DNA from: Tardiphaga alba
GTDB lineage: Bacteria > Pseudomonadota > Alphaproteobacteria > Rhizobiales > Xanthobacteraceae
Reading direction: 5' to 3'
Assembly: GCF_018279705.1 (NCBI RefSeq)
Contig: NZ_CP036498.1
Span: forward strand, 1,257,001-1,321,000
DNA length: 64,000 nucleotides
The position numbers were made by a program, and so were the translations under genes. Under the pieces are notes generated by a model. The model had not been told where the DNA came from. It made no database searches and worked only from the letters and a program-made list of their open reading frames with translations. Positions 58,473 through 64,000 of the stretch are shown here, one piece after another. Position 1 is the stretch's first letter. Every line of letters begins with the position of its first letter.

Positions 58473-58500
58473 GTATGATAAATGTTTGATTTCATCATAC
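58473..58500. promoter_or_regulatory. NikR operator GTATGA-N16-TCATAC
   Basis: GTATGA at 58473-58478 and TCATAC at 58495-58500 are separated by exactly 16 bases, the spacing and half-sites of the E. coli nikABCDE operator. It lies in the 96-base gap between nikR and the divergent TonB-dependent receptor gene, where it would cover both promoters. This ties the receptor to nickel. Confidence 0.9.
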
Positions 58501-58553
58501 TTGGCATGTCAGTGTGATCCCATTGACCACAGCATAGCCCGGCCGACCGACCG

Positions 58554-60851
58554 ATGCACCGCTCTCTCCTCTTATCGGCTGGAATCGCGCTGGCAGCGAT
58601 GCTGGCCGTGCCCGCGATCTCGCTGGCCCAGCCGGCCACGATCCTGTCTCCCGTCGAAGTCGATGCGCCGAAGCCGCGGGTGTCCACGCCTGCCAGGCAA
58701 CCTTCATCGGCCAATCATCGCCGCGTGACGCCGCGCATGGCGGCGCCTGTCGCGGTCGCAAGCGGCATCGGCAGCAACAATCCCGCCGCCAATGTCGCGC
58801 AGCTTCCCGTCAGCGCCGCCAGTGAAAAGAATATCGGTGGCGCCGAGGTCAATGCGCGTCCGTTGTCGCGTCCGGCTGAAGCGCTCGAAGTCGCGCCGGG
58901 TCTGATCATCACCCAGCATTCCGGCGACGGCAAAGCCAACCAGTATTTTCTGCGCGGCGTGAATCTCGATCACGGCACCGATCTCGCCATCAGCATCGAC
59001 GGCATGCCGGTGAATATGCGCACCCATGGCCACGGCCAGGGCTATGCCGACATGAACTTCCTGATCCCGGAGCTGATCAGCGTGGTCAATGTCCGCAAGG
59101 GGCCGTATTACGCCGATGAAGGCGACTTCTCGTCGGTGGGCGCCATCCATGTCAGCCTGATCGACAGCGTGGCAAAAACCATGGCGTCGATCACCTCCGG
59201 CAGCTTTGGCTACAATCGCGCGTTCGGCGTGACATCGGGCAAAGCCGGCGATGGCAACCTGCTCGTCGCCGCCGAGGCCCAAATCTATAACGGCCCATGG
59301 GATGATCCCGACAAGCTCAAGAAGCTCAATGCGGTGGTGCGCTATAGCCAGGGCACGCCGGAGAGTAACTTCTCCCTCACCGGCATGGCCTATGCCAATC
59401 GCTGGAATTCCACCGATCAGGTGCCGTTGCGCGCGATCAATTCCGGGCAGATCGGCCTCTATGGCGCGCTCGATCCCAGTGACGGCGGCAATGCCGAGCG
59501 CTTCTCGATCTCGGGCCGCTATCGCGACAGCGACAGCACCGGCGCCAGCAAGCTCGATTTCTACGCCATCAAGAGCAGGCTCAATCTGTGGAACAACTTC
59601 ACGTTCTTTCTCAGCGATCCCGTCAATGGCGACCAGTTTCATCAATATGACGACCGCGTGCTCGGCGGCATCAATGCGTCGCACACATTCAAGGGCACGG
59701 TCGGCGGCTTTCGCACCGAGACCGAGATCGGCGTGCAGAGCCGCTACGACGATATCCGCGTGGCGCTCGGCAACACCGTGCGCCGGGAATTCCCCTCCAC
59801 GACGCGCAGCGATCTCGTGAAGGAAGCCAGCGCCAGCATCTTCGTGCAGAACACCACATGGTGGACCGACTGGCTGCGCAGCAATGTCGGCTGGCGCGGC
59901 GACTATTATAACGCCTCGGTCAATTCGCTGTTCAATGCCGCCAATTCCGGCACGGCGAATGCCACCATCGGCAGCCCCAAGGCCGGCCTCGTCGTCGGCC
60001 CGTTCGCGAAGACGGAGCTGTTCATCAATGCCGGCGAAGGCTTTCACAGCAATGACGCCCGCGGTGTGACCATCAAGGAGTCGCCCTCCGATGGCTCGCC
60101 GGTGGATGCGTCACCCTTCCTCGTGAAGACCCGCGGCGCCGAAGTCGGCCTGCGTACCAAACTCATTCCCGGCCTCTCCAGTTCGATCGCTTTGTTCACG
60201 CTGGAGTCTGCGTCCGAGATCCTGTTCGTCGGCGATGCCGGCGACACCGAAGGCAGCCGCCCAAGCCGCCGCATCGGTTTTGAGTGGACCAACGACTATC
60301 GCCCGGTGTCGTGGCTCAGCCTGGAGGCCGATCTCGCCATGACCCGCGCGCGCTTCCGCGGCAGCAATGCCGATCAGGCCGCCGCCTATGCCGAGCTCGA
60401 TGGCTATCCGGCCTCGCAGATTGGCAACGCGCCCGGCAACTTCATTCCCGGCGCGCCCAACATGATCGCCTCCGCCGGCATCCGGCTGGGCGAAGCCAAA
60501 GGCTGGTTCGGTGCGCTGCGCTATCGCTATTTCGGTCCGCGCCCACTCACCGAGGATGCGGCCTTCATCTCGCCGGCCACCGGCCTCCTGAACGGTCAGG
60601 TCGGCTATCGCATCGACAATGGCTGGCGGGTCCAGCTCGACGCTTTCAACATCCTCAACAGCAGGTCCGACCAGATCACCTATGCCTATGGCTCGCTGCT
60701 GAAAACGGACTCGCTGTTCGCCGCCTGTTTCCCCACCGGCGGCGGTGCGCCGAGCGCGCCCGCGGCCGTCTGCCAGACCGGCATCATGGATCGCATCCTG
60801 CATCCGGTCGAACCGCTGGCGCTGCGCGTGACGGTCGCCGGCGCGTTCTGA
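58554..60851 (+). CDS. TonB-dependent receptor, probably for nickel chelates
   Basis: This 765-residue outer-membrane receptor has a signal peptide (LLLSAGIALAAMLAVPAISL), a possible TonB box in the stretch ATILSPVEVDAP, a plug domain with ALEVAPGLIITQHSGDGKAN, YFLRGVNLDHGTDLAISIDG, PVNMRTHGHGQGYADMNFLI and VRKGPYYADEGDFSSVGAI, then a 22-strand-type barrel ending LRVTVAGAF. The divergent nikR and the perfect NikR site in the shared promoter indicate that nickel represses it, as expected for a nickel-chelate importer. There is no STN domain, so it does not signal. The loop HGHGQG might bind metal. Confidence 0.93.
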   Translation: MHRSLLLSAGIALAAMLAVPAISLAQPATILSPVEVDAPKPRVSTPARQPSSANHRRVTPRMAAPVAVASGIGSNNPAANVAQLPVSAASEKNIGGAEVNARPLSRPAEALEVAPGLIITQHSGDGKANQYFLRGVNLDHGTDLAISIDGMPVNMRTHGHGQGYADMNFLIPELISVVNVRKGPYYADEGDFSSVGAIHVSLIDSVAKTMASITSGSFGYNRAFGVTSGKAGDGNLLVAAEAQIYNGPWDDPDKLKKLNAVVRYSQGTPESNFSLTGMAYANRWNSTDQVPLRAINSGQIGLYGALDPSDGGNAERFSISGRYRDSDSTGASKLDFYAIKSRLNLWNNFTFFLSDPVNGDQFHQYDDRVLGGINASHTFKGTVGGFRTETEIGVQSRYDDIRVALGNTVRREFPSTTRSDLVKEASASIFVQNTTWWTDWLRSNVGWRGDYYNASVNSLFNAANSGTANATIGSPKAGLVVGPFAKTELFINAGEGFHSNDARGVTIKESPSDGSPVDASPFLVKTRGAEVGLRTKLIPGLSSSIALFTLESASEILFVGDAGDTEGSRPSRRIGFEWTNDYRPVSWLSLEADLAMTRARFRGSNADQAAAYAELDGYPASQIGNAPGNFIPGAPNMIASAGIRLGEAKGWFGALRYRYFGPRPLTEDAAFISPATGLLNGQVGYRIDNGWRVQLDAFNILNSRSDQITYAYGSLLKTDSLFAACFPTGGGAPSAPAAVCQTGIMDRILHPVEPLALRVTVAGAF

Positions 60852-60929
60852 TCTCGCCGCGATGCAGCTTGCACATTGCGGGCAGCGGGATCATCATTCT
60901 CTCAACTACAAATCAAGATTGGGGGATCG

Positions 60930-62032
60930 ATGTCCAATGTCTCATCGCGCGTATGTATGGGGATGGCAGTTGCTCTGGCGTGGGGAGCGCTGATGTCATC
61001 CGCCAGCGCTGCCACCTTCGTCTATGTCGGCAATTCCGAAAGCCAGGACATCAGTGTTCTCGAACTGAAGCCGAATGGCGACCTCGCCGCCGTCGAGACG
61101 GTGAAGGTCCCGGGGCCGGCCAAGCCCGGCGGCTCGCTGCCGCTGGCGATCAGCCCGGAGAAGCATCGGCTCTATGCCGCCTTGCGCAACGAGCCCTATA
61201 CGGCCGTCACCTTCGATATCGACGCCAAGACCGGAAAGCTGAAGCTGGTCGGGCCGGGGCCGCTGGCCGATTCCATGGCCTATATTTCCGTGGATCGCAC
61301 CGGCCGCTTCCTGTTCGGCGCCAGTTATGGCGGCAACAAGGTGACGGTGAATGCGATCGGCCCCAATGGCGTCGTCGCAGCAGCGAACCAGATCGTCGAT
61401 ACGCAGCCGAATGCGCATGCCATCATCGTCGATCCCAGCAATCGCTATGTGCTGCATACGAGCCTCGGCGGCGACGTCGTCTATCAGCAGAAACTCGATG
61501 CGAAGGCCGGCAAGCTCACGCCCAACGAGCCGCCGACCGTCAGCGTCAAGCCCAAGGGCGGCCCGCGCCATCTCGTATTCTCGCCGGACAAGAAGTTCGT
61601 CTATCTGCTCAACGAACTCGATGCCGCGATCTATGTGTTTCCATGGGACGCCAAGTCAGGAACACTGAAGAAGGAAACCCAGGTCGCCAGCGCGTTGCCG
61701 AAAGGTTTTGAAGGCAAGCCGTGGGCAGCCGATATCCACCTGACGCCGGACGGCAAGTATCTCTATGCGTCCGAGCGCACCAGCAGCACGCTGGCGGCGT
61801 TCCGCGTCGATGCCAAGACGGGCGCGCTATCGTCGATCGGCTCCTATGCGACGGAGAAGCAGCCGCGCGGCTTCGCCATCGATCCACCGGGCGTTATCTG
61901 CTCGCGGTCGGGCAGTTGTCCAACAGCATGACCAGCTACGCCATCGACAAGAAGACCGGCGCGCTGCGCAAGCTGCAGGACATGCCGATGGGCAAGAATC
62001 CGAACTGGGTGGAGATCGTAACGCTGCCGTAG
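60930..62032 (+). pseudogene. Secreted beta-propeller (lactonase-family, YVTN-like) protein, frameshifted
   Basis: The protein has about 367 residues, with a signal peptide (VALAWGALMSSASA) and repeated blades: ATFVYVGNSESQDISVLELK, LPLAISPEKHRLYAALRNEP, YISVDRTGRFLFGASYGGNK, HLVFSPDKKFVYLLNELDAA and IHLTPDGKYLYASERTSSTL. This is the seven-bladed 6-phosphogluconolactonase-like fold, here exported. The frame breaks at the C pair 61884-61885; one more C gives GFAIDPTGRYLLAVGQLSNS. It follows the receptor by 78 bases and may share its nickel control, so it could bind or open the imported chelate. That role is inference. Confidence 0.87.
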
Positions 62033-62052
62033 TTGAAACGCTGGCCTCTCGC

Positions 62053-62240
62053 TCCCTCTCCCCGTTCTGCACGGGGAGAGGGCGGGGTGAGGGGCGTGGC
62101 ACGCACGTCGTGTCAGTCGCTAATTTAGCGAGACGCCAGAGAGATTCGAGGATGTGAGGTCAGTAGTTGATCGCGTGCCATGCCCCTCACCCGCCGCGAA
62201 GACGCGGCGACCTCTCCCCGCAGAAGGGCGGGGAGAGGTT
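62053..62240. repeat. Palindromic element between convergent genes
   Basis: It contains CCCTCTCCCCGTTCTGCACG with GGGGAGAGGG as one hairpin, and CCTCTCCCCGCAGAAGGGCG with GGGAGAGG as another. The parts GAGGGGCGTGGCACGC and GCGTGCCATGCCCCTC form outer arms. It lies between the beta-propeller gene and the aminotransferase gene, which face each other. Confidence 0.75.
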
Positions 62241-62263
62241 AAGACCAGCGCGCTTGCTATCCT

Positions 62264-63520
62264 TTACCCCTGCGTCACATTCGCGATCCGCTCCGGCACG
62301 CCGAATTCCTTGCGGCATACATCTGCCAGCACCGCGATGCCCTCGCGGATCTCTTCATGGGAGGGGCTCGCAAAGCAGATGCGGATGTGGCTATGCGCAT
62401 AGGCCTTGTCCACCGACCATTCCGGTCCCGGATTGATCGACACGCCCGCCCTCAGCGCCGCCTGATAGAGCTGCATCGCATCCACATTGTCCGGCAGTTT
62501 CACCCACAGGAAGATGCCGCCCTTCGGCTCCTCGAATTCCGCCGCGGTGCCGAACTGTTCGTTCAGCGCATCCATCAGCGTGTCGAGCTTGGCGCGCAGC
62601 CCGCGCGTTGCCTTCGGCACATGGGCGGCGAAATGCGCGGCGCTGTATTCGGCCAGCACCATCTGCTCCAGCGCGCCCGATCCCGCATCGGTCTTCAGCG
62701 CCAGCATGTGCGACATGATCTCCCACGGCGCCACGATGTAGCCGACCCGCAGGGCAGGGGCGACCGACTTCGAGAACGAGCCGATATGGATCACGCAGCC
62801 GGTCGTATCCAGTGCATGGATCGCCGGCGGTCGCTTGTGATCCCAGATCAGGTCGGCATAGCAGTCGTCCTCGAACACCGGCACGCCATATTCCGCCGAC
62901 AGCTCCAGCAAGATGCGGCGGTTGCTCTCGGGCATGATGGTGGCGGTCGGGTTCTGCACCGTCGGGATCGTATAGATATATTTCGGCCGGATGCCCTTGG
63001 CCTTGAGATCCGCCAGCGCCTCGGCCAGCGCGTCCATCCGCATGCCGTCATCGTCCAGCGGGATGCCGACGATGTTGACGCCCATCCGGGTCAGGCGGTT
63101 GATCGAGCCCTGATAGCAGTCGCGCTCGATGATCACGGTGTCGCCGCGGGCGAGCAGCGCCTGGTTGACCAGGTCGAGCGCCTGCAGCGAGCCCGACACC
63201 ATCAGGATCTCGTCGGAGGTACAATTGATGCCGGCATCGCGCTTCAGCTTGTCGGCGATGAAGTTGCGCAAGGGGAGATAGCCCTGAGGTCCGCTCGCCA
63301 GCCCATAAGTGGCCAGCGTATGCCCCTCGCGGGTCAGCGCCGCCTCTGCGGCTGCCTTCAGGTCGGCCACCGGCACCTGTTCGGCATCGTTGTTACCGCC
63401 GACGAAACTGTATCTGGCGAGGCCCGTCCATCTGGCTGCGGCGGCCGGCAGGCCTGCAGGCAGCAATGGTGCGTAATCGAACTTTGCCGATCCCTTCGCA
63501 GATGCCTTTGCAGATGTCAT
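62264..63520 (-). CDS. PLP-dependent aminotransferase family protein (MocR-like fold without the DNA-binding part)
   Basis: This 418-residue class I/II aminotransferase has ATYGLASGPQGYLPLRNFIA, ILMVSGSLQALDLVNQALLA, YTIPTVQNPTATIMPESNRR, DDCYADLIWDHKRPPAIHAL and the PLP lysine in VIHIGSFSKSVAPALRVGYI. It lacks the N-terminal GntR domain of MocR regulators and is closest to 2-aminoadipate or aromatic aminotransferases. The amino donor is unknown. It is divergent from the antiporter gene. Confidence 0.92.
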   Translation of the reverse strand: MTSAKASAKGSAKFDYAPLLPAGLPAAAARWTGLARYSFVGGNNDAEQVPVADLKAAAEAALTREGHTLATYGLASGPQGYLPLRNFIADKLKRDAGINCTSDEILMVSGSLQALDLVNQALLARGDTVIIERDCYQGSINRLTRMGVNIVGIPLDDDGMRMDALAEALADLKAKGIRPKYIYTIPTVQNPTATIMPESNRRILLELSAEYGVPVFEDDCYADLIWDHKRPPAIHALDTTGCVIHIGSFSKSVAPALRVGYIVAPWEIMSHMLALKTDAGSGALEQMVLAEYSAAHFAAHVPKATRGLRAKLDTLMDALNEQFGTAAEFEEPKGGIFLWVKLPDNVDAMQLYQAALRAGVSINPGPEWSVDKAYAHSHIRICFASPSHEEIREGIAVLADVCRKEFGVPERIANVTQG

Positions 63521-63669
63521 GGACGTGGTCTCCCTCGGTCATTTTGTTATGTGACAGCCCGCCTCGTTGGACGGTCCGCATGTTCAAGTTGAATTAGCCG
63601 GATTTACTGCTTTGCCCTCACGCGCTGCACCATTACAGTGCGGCCCGAAAAGCTAGATTTGGCAGGGGC

Positions 63670-64000
63670 ATGCACGACCTTATCCGCGATATTACCCTAT
63701 GTATCCTGTTTGCATGGGCCATCGGGCTGGCGGCGCATTTCTTCCGGCAACCCCTGATTCTCGCTTATCTGGTCGCCGGCTTCATCATCGGACCTTACGG
63801 CATCAAGCTGGTCAAGTCGGACGAGTCGGTCGCGACCATCTCCGAGCTCGGCTTGATCTTTATGCTGTTCATGATCGGCCTCGAGATCGATCTGAAAAAG
63901 ATCATCCGTGCTGGCAAGGTCATCCTGATCGCGGCCGGGGCGCAGCTCGTCGCCGGCTGCATATTCGGCGCCGCCTTCTTCATGGCGATAGGGTTGAGGC
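63670..64000 (+). CDS. Cation:proton antiporter (CPA2/KefB-like), N-terminal part (3' truncated by window)
   Basis: The frame starts MHDLIRDITLCILFAWAIGL and stays open to the window end. The first 110 residues show hydrophobic helices, with LAYLVAGFIIGPYGIKL and SELGLIFMLFMIGLEIDLKK, the latter being the signature of the KefB/CPA2 exchangers, followed by a GAQLVAGCIFGAAFFMAIG helix. It moves K+ or Na+ against protons across the inner membrane; whether a TrkA-N domain follows cannot be seen. Confidence 0.9.
   Translation, partial: MHDLIRDITLCILFAWAIGLAAHFFRQPLILAYLVAGFIIGPYGIKLVKSDESVATISELGLIFMLFMIGLEIDLKKIIRAGKVILIAAGAQLVAGCIFGAAFFMAIGLR

Noticed and set aside
60284..61711. 475-codon plus-strand frame across the receptor and the propeller gene
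   Set aside because: It is out of frame with both recognised genes and has Arg-rich shadow composition.

Overview
The window reads as a chromosomal segment of an alphaproteobacterium of the Bradyrhizobium / Rhodopseudomonas / Tardiphaga / Afipia group (Nitrobacteraceae). The reasons are the high GC content, the many dispersed palindromes of the kind built on GTCATTGCGAGGAGCGAAGC, the family make-up of the genes and a FixK-type box. This placement is inference from style and content; no 16S gene is present. Genes are dense on both strands. There is one tRNA (tRNA-Pro, CGG), and no insertion sequence, prophage or CRISPR array was seen.

Layout. 1-2 kb: the end of an RND efflux pump permease and its periplasmic adaptor. 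2.2-12.4 kb: a catabolic block with a thiolase-like protein, a nitronate monooxygenase-type flavoprotein, a Baeyer-Villiger monooxygenase, an SDR, two enoyl-CoA hydratases, a phosphotransferase with a small partner and a frameshifted acyl-CoA dehydrogenase. It looks suited to opening a cyclic or branched ketone and passing the acid through beta-oxidation. 12.4-18.4 kb: housekeeping genes (HAD phosphatase, NUDIX, SRAP, GNAT, FAD-linked 2-hydroxyacid dehydrogenase, Sua5) and the tRNA.

18.8-34.5 kb is the most unusual part. It is a one-directional run of 17 genes: a soluble STN-domain protein, a TonB, an ECF sigma factor, a FecR-type anti-sigma, a TpsB-type outer-membrane barrel, an ExbB fused to a DUF2341-LamG ectodomain, ExbD, an unknown protein, a second TonB, a porin, a coiled-coil protein, a parvulin PPIase, a YbjN protein, a lytic transglycosylase, a trypsin-like protease and two small secreted proteins. 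It contains every part of an energised, surface-signalling envelope machine except a TonB-dependent receptor or a TpsA substrate.

34.5-38.2 kb: a flippase-like membrane protein and divergent btaB/btaA for betaine lipid synthesis. 38.3-42.9 kb: a Liv-type ABC transporter (livF, G, M, H and a binding protein). 43.3-45 kb: small proteins, one with a FixK-like box. 45-57.8 kb: a GntR-controlled region with an M20 deacylase, GabT, a histone-deacetylase-like amidohydrolase, a class II aldolase, a peptide-type ABC transporter, a 2-hydroxyacid dehydrogenase and an aldo/keto reductase. 58-62 kb: NikR, a perfect NikR operator, a TonB-dependent receptor and a beta-propeller protein, read as a nickel-controlled outer-membrane uptake unit. 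62.3-64 kb: a PLP aminotransferase and the start of a CPA2 antiporter.

Eight genes carry a single-base loss, and every loss lies in a run of G or C (seven of them between 48.9 and 61.9 kb). That pattern points to homopolymer under-calling in the assembly more than to real gene death. These genes are entered as frameshifted loci across their full extent.
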